Below, one piece after another: positions 1 to 7,955 of a stretch of 45,647 bases of DNA; the first letter of the stretch is position 1, and each line of letters opens with the position of its first letter. A program made the translations under genes and the position numbers. Origin of the DNA: an uncultured Sutterella sp. (GTDB taxonomy: Bacteria; Pseudomonadota; Gammaproteobacteria; Burkholderiales; Burkholderiaceae_F); the NCBI GenBank assembly GCA_905206365.1, contig CAJLHF010000014.1:1-45647 (forward strand), given 5' to 3'. A model generated the notes under the pieces. It saw only the letters and a list, made by a program, of their open reading frames with translations, did no database searches and was not told where the DNA came from.

Positions 1-171
1 GCCATAAACATTCTCAGGGTCGGGCAGACCCGCAGCGCCTGTGGGAGCGTCGAAGGAACACCCGTTGTCCGAAGGTTTTAGATCGATTTCAGCTCCCGCG
101 TCAAAGCGGCTTTTACACGACCCGGCCGCTCCGATAGGAAATTTCCGCGCGAATACGAGATCGCCTCGGTC

Positions 172-1092
172 TTACCGCGCACTCCGATCCGCCTCGTCTC
201 TCGACGCGCTTTCGCGCAACGTTCGCAGAAGCTCGTCGAGAAGTCCCTCTTCTTCATGCTCGTTTTCGCGCGTGCGTCGACAGAGTCGAAGCGTGCGCAC
301 GGACCACTCGTCCGAGAGCGGTACCGTCACCGCCCCCTCTCGCTCGATCAGCCGAAAGGCCGGAACGACCGTCACGCCCGCACCTCGGGCCACCAGGGCA
401 ACCGCAGCCTCCCAGTTCGCCACGCGAATTCTCGGCACGAGTCGGATTCCCGAGTCCCTCGCCCGCTCGTCCAAAAAGTCCTGCATGGCGGAGACGGGAC
501 CGATCGCCACGTAAGGTTCGGCGGCAAGTCTCGCAAAGTCGACGCATTCGAGAGCGGCCAGAGCGGAGCCCTCCGGTACGACCGCTACGAGCCGATCGAC
601 GGCGTAGGGTTCGAACGTTACCGACGGACACTCCCCGGCAAATGCGGTCACTCCCGCATCGGCCAAACCCGACGCGACTTCTTCGACCACTTGTTCGGAA
701 GCACATTCGTCGACCTCGACGGTCATCTCGGGATGCACCTCGAGAAAGCGCCCGAGGCCGTCCGGCAGAAACGATCTCAGGGCATTTTCGTTCGAGACGA
801 CGCGCAACACGGCGCGCTTGCGACGCGCAAAGCGTTCGAGCGAAGCCTGAAGGTCGGAAGCTTCGCTCAAAATCGTCCGAGCGTGCCTTGCAAACACGCG
901 CCCCGCCTCGGTGGGCACGGTCCCGCGACTCGTACGTCGAAAAAGCATCACGTCGAGTCCGCGCTCAAGCGCGGCGAGCTTCGCCGCAGCGGAACTCGGC
1001 GCGAGATGCACGGCCTCGGCCGCGCCCGAAACGCTCCCGGCGCGCTCCACCGCAAGCACCAATCGAAGATCGGAAAGATCAAAACGAATCAC
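172..1092 (-). CDS. LysR-family transcriptional regulator
   Basis: Cytoplasmic DNA-binding regulator. An N-terminal winged helix-turn-helix (about residues 3-62, with the VSGAAEAVHLAPSSAAAKLAALE stretch as the recognition region) is followed by a periplasmic-binding-like effector domain (about residues 90-300). I chose the GTG at 1092 because it begins directly at IRFDLSDLRLVL, the usual start of LysR proteins, and gives 306 residues, close to the family norm. An ATG 30 codons upstream (1182) is in frame but adds an unconserved basic segment. The gene is divergent from the flavocytochrome c gene at 1324, the classic LysR arrangement, so it probably controls that gene. The effector is unknown; a dicarboxylate or other reductase substrate is a guess from context. 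Confidence 0.88.
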   Translation of the reverse strand: MIRFDLSDLRLVLAVERAGSVSGAAEAVHLAPSSAAAKLAALERGLDVMLFRRTSRGTVPTEAGRVFARHARTILSEASDLQASLERFARRKRAVLRVVSNENALRSFLPDGLGRFLEVHPEMTVEVDECASEQVVEEVASGLADAGVTAFAGECPSVTFEPYAVDRLVAVVPEGSALAALECVDFARLAAEPYVAIGPVSAMQDFLDERARDSGIRLVPRIRVANWEAAVALVARGAGVTVVPAFRLIEREGAVTVPLSDEWSVRTLRLCRRTRENEHEEEGLLDELLRTLRESASRDEADRSAR

Positions 1093-1202
1093 GAAAACGT
1101 CACCACTGCAAACGACTTCCGCACCTCGCGAAAATCCCCGGTTTCCGGCTTTTCCGGTGTCGGGCCTTCGAAATTTTAACAAACGGCGATCGGCGACCGT
1201 CT

Positions 1203-1217
1203 TTAAGCTTGTCTTAA
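1203..1217. promoter_or_regulatory. Candidate LysR operator between divergent lysR and flavocytochrome c genes
   Basis: Perfect inverted repeat TTAAG-N5-CTTAA, which contains the LysR T-N11-A core. It lies in the 231-bp divergent spacer, about 105 bp upstream of the flavocytochrome start codon. The assignment to the adjacent LysR protein is inference. Confidence 0.4.
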
Positions 1218-1307
1218 CCCTCTTCCACCTTTCGTCGACGTTGGCGAACCTTCCTCAACGCCTGCGCTTGAAGCGACTCCGGAGAGGCCCGGCAACGTAC
1301 CACCCAA

Positions 1308-1322
1308 CCCCAAGGAGACCCC
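1308..1322 (+). promoter_or_regulatory. Ribosome-binding site of flavocytochrome c, complementary to the Fur-controlled RNA family
   Basis: The Shine-Dalgarno AAGGAG sits inside CCCCAAGGAGACCCC, one base before the ATG at 1324. GAGACCCC (1315-1322) is the exact reverse complement of the GGGGTCTC found in all four putative small RNAs at about 12.3, 12.6, 44.8 and 45.1 kb. In the 12.3 and 12.6 kb copies, the upstream CCCCAAG (1308-1314) also pairs with CTTGGGG, leaving only a 2-nt bulge. Base pairing here would block translation initiation. Confidence 0.45.
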
Positions 1323-1323
1323 T

Positions 1324-3105
1324 ATGCGTCTACGACCCGCCGCCCTTGCACTCCTCGCCCTTTTTGCGGCCTCCGCCGCCTCCGCGGCCTCAACCGCCCC
1401 CGATCCCGCGGCCCATCTTGCGGGCGCCCATGCCGCCAAAGGCGTGACGTGCGAATCCTGCCACAAACCGGGAACCTCGCTCACGGACGGCGAACGTGAA
1501 GTGAACGCTTCCTGCACGAGCTGTCACGGTCCGATGGAACAGATCCCGGTATCGACCCAAGGGCCGAATCCGCACAAGTCCCACCTCGGCGACATTCAGT
1601 GCACGACCTGCCACCGCGCCCACGAGTCCTCCCGCGCGTACTGCCTCGAGTGCCACGACTTCCCGCAATTCGAGAAGATGCCCTTTGCGGGCCCCAAGCG
1701 TCCGGCACCCAAACCGCTCGACAACTTTACGGACGCCAAGCCCGAGCGCGTCGAAACGGTCGACCTCGTGGTCGTGGGCTCCGGGGCGGCTGGCTTCGTC
1801 GCCGCAATGGAAGCACACGACCGGGGCGTGCGCAACATCGTCATTCTCGAGAAGATGCCGATTCCGGGCGGCAACTCCCAGCTTGCCGCGGGCGGCATGA
1901 ACGCCGCCGGAACGAGCTTCCAGAAAGCTCAAGGCATCGAGGACCGAGCCGAACTGATGGCCGCCGACACGATGAAGGGCGGCAAGAACGTCTCCAATCC
2001 CGCTTTGGTCGACGTACTCGCCCGCGAATCCGCAGCCTCGATCGAGTGGCTTCGCGAACGCGGCGCGCCTCTTGAAAACGTCGCCCGAGGAGCGGGGGCC
2101 TCCGCCGCCCGCATGCACGGCCCCAAGGGCGGCCTTGCCGTGGGCCCCTACCTCTCGGCCTTCTTCCGCAAGAATGTCGACCAACTGGAAGGCGTCGACC
2201 TGCGGCTCAATTCCCGCATGGTCAAGCTTGTCCGGAACGATCGGGGCGACGTCACGGGCGTTCTGGTGGAAGGCCTCCACACGGGGCTCTATCAGCTTGA
2301 CGCCAAAGCCGTGATCCTCGCGACGGGCGGGCTCGGTGCCAACAAGGAGCTCGTGAAGAAATATCGTCCCGACATCAGCCCCGAAACGAAGACTTCGAAC
2401 CAGCCCGGTACGACCGGCGACGGGATGATCCTCGGCGAAGAGGCCGGTGCCGCCTTGGTGGACGCGAAAGAAATCCAATTGAACCCGACGCTTCTGGTCG
2501 GCTCTCCCGTCATCATCTCGGAAACCGTTCGCGGCCAGGGAGCAGTCTTCGTCAACCGCGAAGGCAAGCGCTTCATTCAGGAACTCGCCACCCGCGACGT
2601 CACGAGTGCAGCCGTCTCCAAGCAAACGGGCGGCACCGCGTTTGAAATCTTCGACGACGGCGTGCGGGAACGCGTTGCTCAACTCAAGGCCGCGTTCGAA
2701 CTCGGACTCGCCAAGGAAGGGAACACCCTCGAAGAACTCGGCCGCAACGCCGGAATTGATCCCGCCAATCTGAAGGCCACGATCGAGCGCTACAACGCCA
2801 TGGCTCGTGCCGGGAAAGACGACGAGTTCGGTCGTCCCGACATCAAGATCGAACTCAAAGGCCCGCGCTACTACGCCATCGAAATCACGCCCGCCATCCA
2901 TTACGCCATGGGCGGCCTCAAAATCGACACCGACGCTCGCGTGATCGACAAAGAGGGCAAGCCCATCGCGAACCTTTTCGCTGCGGGCGAAACGACCGGG
3001 GGCGTTCACGGCAAGAACCGCTTGGGCGGCAACTCCATCAGCGAGACCATCACGTTCGGTCGCATCGCGGGCGACCGTGCGGCCGATGCGATCTTGAAGA
3101 AGTGA
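1324..3105 (+). CDS. Periplasmic tetraheme flavocytochrome c (fumarate reductase superfamily)
   Basis: 593 residues with a Sec signal peptide ending near residue 22 (ASA-AS). Four CXXCH heme sites follow at about residues 43, 64, 93 and 107, then an FAD-binding domain starting at VVVGSGAAGF (about 149-158). Motifs shared with soluble Shewanella Fcc3-type reductases are visible: ATRD in the active-site loop (the arginine acid catalyst in that family), HYAMGG, and GGVHGKNRLGGNS near the C-terminus. Length matches Fcc3 (about 570). Role: periplasmic terminal reductase taking quinol-derived electrons through the hemes to fumarate or a related unsaturated acid. The exact substrate cannot be read, since urocanate, acrylate and cinnamate reductases share the fold. 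Strong Shine-Dalgarno AAGGAG. It is monocistronic, with a terminator at 3145. Confidence 0.92.
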   Translation: MRLRPAALALLALFAASAASAASTAPDPAAHLAGAHAAKGVTCESCHKPGTSLTDGEREVNASCTSCHGPMEQIPVSTQGPNPHKSHLGDIQCTTCHRAHESSRAYCLECHDFPQFEKMPFAGPKRPAPKPLDNFTDAKPERVETVDLVVVGSGAAGFVAAMEAHDRGVRNIVILEKMPIPGGNSQLAAGGMNAAGTSFQKAQGIEDRAELMAADTMKGGKNVSNPALVDVLARESAASIEWLRERGAPLENVARGAGASAARMHGPKGGLAVGPYLSAFFRKNVDQLEGVDLRLNSRMVKLVRNDRGDVTGVLVEGLHTGLYQLDAKAVILATGGLGANKELVKKYRPDISPETKTSNQPGTTGDGMILGEEAGAALVDAKEIQLNPTLLVGSPVIISETVRGQGAVFVNREGKRFIQELATRDVTSAAVSKQTGGTAFEIFDDGVRERVAQLKAAFELGLAKEGNTLEELGRNAGIDPANLKATIERYNAMARAGKDDEFGRPDIKIELKGPRYYAIEITPAIHYAMGGLKIDTDARVIDKEGKPIANLFAAGETTGGVHGKNRLGGNSISETITFGRIAGDRAADAILKK

Positions 3106-3144
3106 CGTCCTCCCCGCTCTGACGGGCGGATATTCTTCATCGAG

Positions 3145-3183
3145 CCGTCGGGCGGACTTTACGGTCCGCCCGACGGGCTTTCC
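3145..3183 (+). terminator. Intrinsic terminator after flavocytochrome c
   Basis: A 13-bp perfect GC-rich stem (3145-3157 with 3164-3176) and a 6-nt loop, followed by GGCTTTCC. The T-tract is short, but the location 40 bp after the stop codon fits. Confidence 0.6.
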
Positions 3184-3466
3184 GGCGGATTCCCGATACC
3201 GCTTGACGCAACCCGCATGATCTCGCCGAGGTTGTCGTGAAAAGAAACGGGCTCGACAAAACCCGTCAGAAACCCTCACCCACTAAAGGCGGGGAGCAAT
3301 CACGAAAGTTTCACTGAGAAAGCCTGCGGACGGAGGAACGTTTGTCGGGATGATCGATCGGAAAAAATCCGGTTCCCGACGCATCCCGATATCCCGCACG
3401 ATTCCCGCATAGAGGTGTCCCGCCGCGTTCACGGGCACCGCAGGCACAACAGCCGTACCGGTTCCT
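3184..3466. other. Gene-poor spacer between convergent flavocytochrome and lyase genes
   Basis: No convincing gene. A minus-strand reading frame of 94 codons (3283-3567) runs 101 bp into the lyase 3' end. It resembles no family I know and its end lies in an imperfect hairpin (CTCACCC-ACTAAA-GGCGGGGAG, about 3277-3298). That hairpin vaguely resembles an IS200/IS605 end, so a transposon remnant is possible but weakly supported. Confidence 0.3.
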
Positions 3467-4972
3467 TCAACCAAGATCGGTTCGGGCGACCACGGCATAG
3501 AGCGTATCGTCAAGGATGCGTCGAATGCGCATCGAGTGCGCATAGTAGTCCTCGACGTACGCTTCAAGTTTTTCGATATCTCGACGCGTATCCTTCAGGC
3601 TCGCTTCGACCATGTCGGGGTTGCAACTCCCGGGCGTCGCACGAGCCGCGACGATGCCTGCCGGATCGAGGGCGCCGAGCAAATCCCCTTCTCCGATCGG
3701 AAGATTTTCAGGCACGACGTCGGGATCGGCGAGCGTCGTCCGCCACGTCTGCCAGAGTCGGCACGCCAACGCATAATCGAGATCCGCGGGCTTCAAGTCG
3801 TGCTCCCGCGCAAACGTGACGACCGCACTCGCGAAACCGTGAGCACTTCGAAAGTCCGTTCCCGCCGAGCGTACGAGTCGATCCGCAACCTCCTGCGTGC
3901 AGGTCCAGTCGGCATTGAGCTCGGAAAGCGCACGTTCGCGATCGACGACGAGCGACCGAACGATCTCGGCGGCCGTGCGCAACGTCACGCACGCGTCGTC
4001 GGCAAGAGCGTCCATCGACTGCGCGTCGCGTACGTCCGCCATCCCGAGAGGAAGATTGTGCATGCGAAACACCACGCTCTGCGCCTCTCCAAGCACAAGA
4101 CCCGCATCGCGCCGGCAGTCGTTAACAAACCCCGGATTGCGCTTTTGGGGCATCGCACTCGAATGGTAGACGCCGTTCGCGCTCCCGAGACGAATCCAAG
4201 GGTGCGGCGCGGCATACTGCCTGGAAAAGTCCGCAAGGACCGTCGCGACGTGCAACATGGCCGAAGTCACGATCTGACTGATTTCCAGCGGCAAATCGTT
4301 CCCGGCACACTGACCGGCGTCGCACGCATTGCGCGCCGTACGCTCAAAACCGAGAAGTTCCGCCATGCGTTCGACGGGAAGCGCCCAGCCCGTACCGTTG
4401 CAAACCGCCGATCCCATCGGCGAAAAATCGAAACGTCGCAAGCACTCGAGAACACGTTGCGCATCGCGCGCAAACGAAGCGTCGTAGGCGAGGAGCGTGT
4501 GCGCGAAGAGCGTCGGCTGCGCCTGTACGCCGTTCGTGTAAGCGGGAAGGAGCGCGTTGCCCTCGCGTTCGGCCGTCTCAAGGAGTGCCGAGCGCACGTC
4601 GACGATCGCCTCGAGCACGCGCACGAGTCGGTCGCGATTGAGCCCCGCGTTGGCGGTGGCGAGAATGTCCTGACTCGATCGGCCGACGTGCAGGACGCTT
4701 GCCTGCGTACCCGCACGGCGCAGAAGTTCCGGCTCGAACGTGATGTAGAGATCCGGCCGTTCGGCGCCCGGACGCAACGCGCCGTCCCGCATGTCGTCGA
4801 GCGCTTCGACGATGCGCGCGGCCAAGTCACGCTTCAAGAGCCCCGCTTCGACGTTCGCGACCACCGACGCACGGTTGATCGCCTGAAGCCAGTCGTACGT
4901 GTCACGACGGCGCAAACCCGCAGCTTCGCGGGCGTTTGGAGCGGGAACTTTTCCAATGTGCATACCCAACAT
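3467..4972 (-). CDS. Argininosuccinate lyase-family enzyme (fumarate-releasing C-N lyase)
   Basis: 501 residues of the fumarase/aspartase superfamily. Visible motifs are HVGRSSQDI (about residue 95; ArgH has HTARSRND in this place) and the superfamily signature SSAMPQKRNPG (about 270-280) carrying the catalytic serine loop. These enzymes release fumarate from an N-substituted aspartate. The altered first motif and the operon position downstream of a DcuC carrier and a porin argue for a catabolic aminodicarboxylate substrate, as in EDDS-lyase-like members, rather than arginine biosynthesis. The fumarate could feed the periplasmic reductase encoded at 1324. The ATG at 4972 has a purine-rich GGAAGAAG upstream; a second ATG lies three codons in. 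Alternative: genuine ArgH. Family call firm, substrate unknown. Confidence 0.8.
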   Translation of the reverse strand: MLGMHIGKVPAPNAREAAGLRRRDTYDWLQAINRASVVANVEAGLLKRDLAARIVEALDDMRDGALRPGAERPDLYITFEPELLRRAGTQASVLHVGRSSQDILATANAGLNRDRLVRVLEAIVDVRSALLETAEREGNALLPAYTNGVQAQPTLFAHTLLAYDASFARDAQRVLECLRRFDFSPMGSAVCNGTGWALPVERMAELLGFERTARNACDAGQCAGNDLPLEISQIVTSAMLHVATVLADFSRQYAAPHPWIRLGSANGVYHSSAMPQKRNPGFVNDCRRDAGLVLGEAQSVVFRMHNLPLGMADVRDAQSMDALADDACVTLRTAAEIVRSLVVDRERALSELNADWTCTQEVADRLVRSAGTDFRSAHGFASAVVTFAREHDLKPADLDYALACRLWQTWRTTLADPDVVPENLPIGEGDLLGALDPAGIVAARATPGSCNPDMVEASLKDTRRDIEKLEAYVEDYYAHSMRIRRILDDTLYAVVARTDLG

Positions 4973-5045
4973 ATGTTTCTTCTTCCGTGTTCGAGTGTTT
5001 GCCGCGTTGCCGTCCGACCACGCCGGCCGGCAACGCCCGTTCGTT

Positions 5046-6284
5046 TTACCAGCGATGCATCAAACCGACGATCGCTTCGTTGGCGGAAATGTTCCCGCGC
5101 TGCCAGTCGGCATCCTGCCAAAAGTACCCCCCGACGCCGTAGAGCGACGTACGTTTGCTGAGGGCGTAGACGTAACCGAGACCGACATTGACGCGATCGA
5201 GTTTGTTTCGGGTCGAAAGATTAAGATTTTCCGCCTTGGCATATCCGATCGAGGCCTTCACGGTGCCGCCGAGCGCCTTGAAATCCGTCCCCGTCGTAGC
5301 CGCCCACGCTTCGAAGCCCTTCTGGGAACCCGTTTGACCTGCGGCCAAAGGTGCCACTTCCTTCGTCGAGTAGCCGCCGATCCAGGGCATGTGCTTCATG
5401 TACTGCAACGTGCCGTAGAGCTTGAAAAGATCGAAGTCGACGTGCCCGCCTACGAGCGCCTTGTAGGCATCGTGCGCATAGGTGCTCGGCGAGGGAGCGC
5501 GATTGGCGGCATCGAGGCAGTCGACGGCCGCGGCCACATAATATTTTTCACCCGAAAGCGAAGCCCCCACGGCCCACCAACGGTTCGTTTTCGAAGAGCC
5601 TTCCGCGCTTTCGTCCGTACCGCTCGAATTCGATTTGAAGGAATACTGGGCATAAACCTTCAGTCCGTTCATGTCGGGCGACACGTAATGGATCATATTG
5701 TCGTGACGGGCCGTGGCGAGCGTTCCCACGAACTTCCAACCGCCCGACATGTTTCCCCAACCCGCACCGAAGGGGTTTACTTTACTTCCGAAAATCCCGG
5801 TCGTACCCGATCCCGTCGTGAGTGCGGGCATGCGACCGAATTTCACCGTGCCCCAATCTCGCGAAACAAGCCCGAGCGAGGACTCGCGCTCGAAGATGTT
5901 GCGGCCGCTCCCGTAAATCGTACCGTCGTCCGCAAGAAAGCCCGATTCGAGATGGAATGCAACGCTCAGATCGTCGGAAAGCGCCTCCGACCCCTTGATG
6001 CCCCAGGTCGAGACGTTCCCCGTCCCCTGAGAAACGGAACTCTTTTTGCCCTGACGTTCGACGTAGCCCTCGGCATCGACCGTCTGCGGATTACCGAGCG
6101 CCTGCCCCGCCGGGCCGCCCATGCCTCGGTTGAGGTCCTCGTGAAGATAGCTGATACCCTGATCGAAAAAGCCGAAAAGTTCGATTTCCGAGGCCGAGGC
6201 TGCGGAACCCGTGCAGGCGGCAAGTGCCGTTGCGAGGCACACCGTTGACATTTTGAGGGTCGCGGTGCGGGTGATATTCGTCAT
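5046..6284 (-). CDS. Gram-negative general porin (Burkholderiales trimeric type)
   Basis: 412 residues. The ATG at 6284 is preceded by CAAGGAGAATTG, an excellent Shine-Dalgarno, and starts a signal peptide (MTNITRTATLKMS, then a hydrophobic core ending ASA-SEI near residue 28). The mature start SEIELFGFFDQGISYL is typical of betaproteobacterial porins (Porin_4/OmpC-like). Repeated amphipathic beta strands, the motif SSLGLVSRDWGTVKFGRMPAL and the C-terminal strand EAIVGLMHRW with a terminal aromatic residue fit an outer-membrane barrel. It sits between the DcuC carrier and the lyase on the same strand, so it is likely the outer-membrane entry route for the anionic substrate. The open frame extends far upstream of 6284, but that part is not porin-like. 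A hairpin (GCGTTGCCG/CGGCAACGC) lies in the 73-bp gap before the lyase. Confidence 0.92.
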   Translation of the reverse strand: MTNITRTATLKMSTVCLATALAACTGSAASASEIELFGFFDQGISYLHEDLNRGMGGPAGQALGNPQTVDAEGYVERQGKKSSVSQGTGNVSTWGIKGSEALSDDLSVAFHLESGFLADDGTIYGSGRNIFERESSLGLVSRDWGTVKFGRMPALTTGSGTTGIFGSKVNPFGAGWGNMSGGWKFVGTLATARHDNMIHYVSPDMNGLKVYAQYSFKSNSSGTDESAEGSSKTNRWWAVGASLSGEKYYVAAAVDCLDAANRAPSPSTYAHDAYKALVGGHVDFDLFKLYGTLQYMKHMPWIGGYSTKEVAPLAAGQTGSQKGFEAWAATTGTDFKALGGTVKASIGYAKAENLNLSTRNKLDRVNVGLGYVYALSKRTSLYGVGGYFWQDADWQRGNISANEAIVGLMHRW

Positions 6285-6376
6285 AACAATTCTCCTTGAG
6301 TGGTGGGATCGCGCTCGATCGGACTCGAGCGCGCGTTTTTTCGTGTGCGGCCGTCGCGGTATCGACGGCCCGCAGG

Positions 6377-7666
6377 TCAAACGAGGATGAGTGCGGAAAG
6401 CACGACCGCCGCGAGCATGCCCGGGAAAAGACGTTTCGCCACCTGCACCGGATCGGCCGAAGCCATGCCGGCCACGATGATGATGGCGCCGGCGAGCGGA
6501 CTTGCCGTGCGTCCGAACTGCCCGGCCAAAATGGCGAGCAAACCGAGAGCGTGCGACTCCATGCCGAAGCTCGCCGCCGAAGGCGTCACCGCCTGGTTGA
6601 ATGCCCAGATGGCCGCTTCGCCCGAACCCGTGCCGAGCGCCATCAGGAAAGGACCGAACGCGGCACCCCAGCGGGCGAACTCGTTCGAGCCCTTGAGGAG
6701 CTCGATGAAGGCCGACACGGCGCCCGTCGCCTGAAGGCCCGCCGCAAAAACGCCCGCAGCAACGATGAGTCCGATCACTTGCGCGTAACCCGCGCCGCAC
6801 CCCTTGAAAAAGGCTTTCGAAATTTCTCCCGGATTCATGAGGGTGACGAGCGCAATAAAGACGAGCCCCGCAAGCATGGCCGCGACGACGTCAACCCCCG
6901 CTTTCGGGAACCACACGGAAGCACAGATCAAAAGCGCGAGCGGCACGAGAGGCGCCACGGCCTTGAGCGGGTTGATTTTGAAGTTGCTCGTCGCGGAGTC
7001 CTTCCCCGCAGTCGATGCATCCGCAACGGCCCGAGCTTCGTCGGCGGCGAGATGATCCTTGTGCTTTACGAGCATCAAAAGACTGTTGACGACGATCGTT
7101 ACGAGAGAGAGCCCGAGAACGTAAGGCGCGGCCCAACCGATGAAGGCCATCAAATCCATGCCGCTCATCTTCGCGACGTAGATGTCGTGGGCGCACCCCG
7201 GATTGAGAAGGAGCCCCGCCATCGTTCCGCCGCCCACGGCCGCAGCCGCCGCGGCCGGACGAATACCCGCACGCAACAAGAGCGGAATGAAGGTCGCGCC
7301 TGCCGTCGCCGCGGTACCCGCCGCCGACATGATCGCGATATTGATGAGGAAAGTGAGTACGGTCGTCATCGGGATGAGGAAACCGCCGAGCTTCTTGAGG
7401 GGAGCCGCTACGGCCGCGACGAGATGGCGGTCGCACTGCGACGCCTGTACGGCATACGCAAAGCCCATGGCCGCACAGATGGGCGGCACGAGCGTCAGGC
7501 TTGTCATGCCCTTAACGAATGCCTCGAAAGCTTTCATGGGAGCGCCCGAAGCCGCGCAAAGCACGAAACCCGAAACAACGAGCAACATGCGCGTCTCCCA
7601 ACGCTTGGCGAGTCCGTACACGATGAAGACTACGGATAAAACCGCGAGCCAGATTTGCCACGTCAT
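6377..7666 (-). CDS. dcuC: DcuC-family C4-dicarboxylate carrier
   Basis: 429 residues with about 11-12 hydrophobic segments across the length. It is an inner-membrane anion carrier of the DcuC type, which exchanges or exports C4-dicarboxylates during anaerobic growth. Family-like stretches include GGGTMAGLLLNPGCAHDIYVAKMSG (split by glycines, about residues 150-170), FPKAGVDVVAAMLAG and LAGQFGRTASPLAGAII near the C-terminus. I chose the ATG at 7666 because AAAGGAGA lies 9 nt upstream; an in-frame TTG at 7675 would be too close to it. First gene of a minus-strand dcuC-porin-lyase operon and divergent from the LysR gene at 7956. The exact anion (fumarate/succinate or an N-substituted aspartate) is not shown by the sequence. 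Confidence 0.85.
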   Translation of the reverse strand: MTWQIWLAVLSVVFIVYGLAKRWETRMLLVVSGFVLCAASGAPMKAFEAFVKGMTSLTLVPPICAAMGFAYAVQASQCDRHLVAAVAAPLKKLGGFLIPMTTVLTFLINIAIMSAAGTAATAGATFIPLLLRAGIRPAAAAAAVGGGTMAGLLLNPGCAHDIYVAKMSGMDLMAFIGWAAPYVLGLSLVTIVVNSLLMLVKHKDHLAADEARAVADASTAGKDSATSNFKINPLKAVAPLVPLALLICASVWFPKAGVDVVAAMLAGLVFIALVTLMNPGEISKAFFKGCGAGYAQVIGLIVAAGVFAAGLQATGAVSAFIELLKGSNEFARWGAAFGPFLMALGTGSGEAAIWAFNQAVTPSAASFGMESHALGLLAILAGQFGRTASPLAGAIIIVAGMASADPVQVAKRLFPGMLAAVVLSALILV

Positions 7667-7865
7667 GGTCGGCAATCTCCTTTGGGATGGTGTATCTGTG
7701 AGGGTCGAAGTGTTTCGATGAAGCGAAGGGCGCCCTCGGGCGTTCGGCTTCGCTCGACGTGCAGTCTCTCAAGTTCGCGAACAAAAAAGAAGGCAACAAT
7801 TTGCTCTTCATCGTTTCCAAATTCGCAACAATCCTGGGAAGAAAGAGATATGCAGAGTTGACAAG

Positions 7866-7919
7866 TTGATGTTTTTCAAGGAATAATTTTCGCCTCAGAT
7901 TGTTGCAAAATACGCAACA
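7866..7919. promoter_or_regulatory. AT-rich divergent control region: FNR-like site and LysR-type dyad
   Basis: Within the 289-bp dcuC/lysR spacer. TTGATGTTTTTCAA (7866-7879) matches the FNR/Anr consensus TTGAT-N4-ATCAA at 9 of 10 defined bases. TGTTGC-N7-GCAACA (7901-7919) is a perfect dyad containing T-N11-A, a good LysR operator about 37 bp before the lysR start. A further GCAA-N4-TTGC dyad is at 7793-7804. Anaerobic FNR control of dcuC is known in E. coli; here it is inference. Confidence 0.45.
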
Positions 7920-7955
7920 TTCAAGGGATATACCTAATGTCAGAAAGAGGCTTGC

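Noticed and set aside
41..514. Plus-strand 157-codon frame at the window start
   Set aside because: Mostly antisense to the LysR gene, Ser/Arg-rich shadow composition typical of high-GC opposite strands, no ribosome-binding site.
5046..6800. 584-codon version of the porin
   Set aside because: The first 172 codons lie antisense-shadow to dcuC; the signal peptide and Shine-Dalgarno place the start at 6284.
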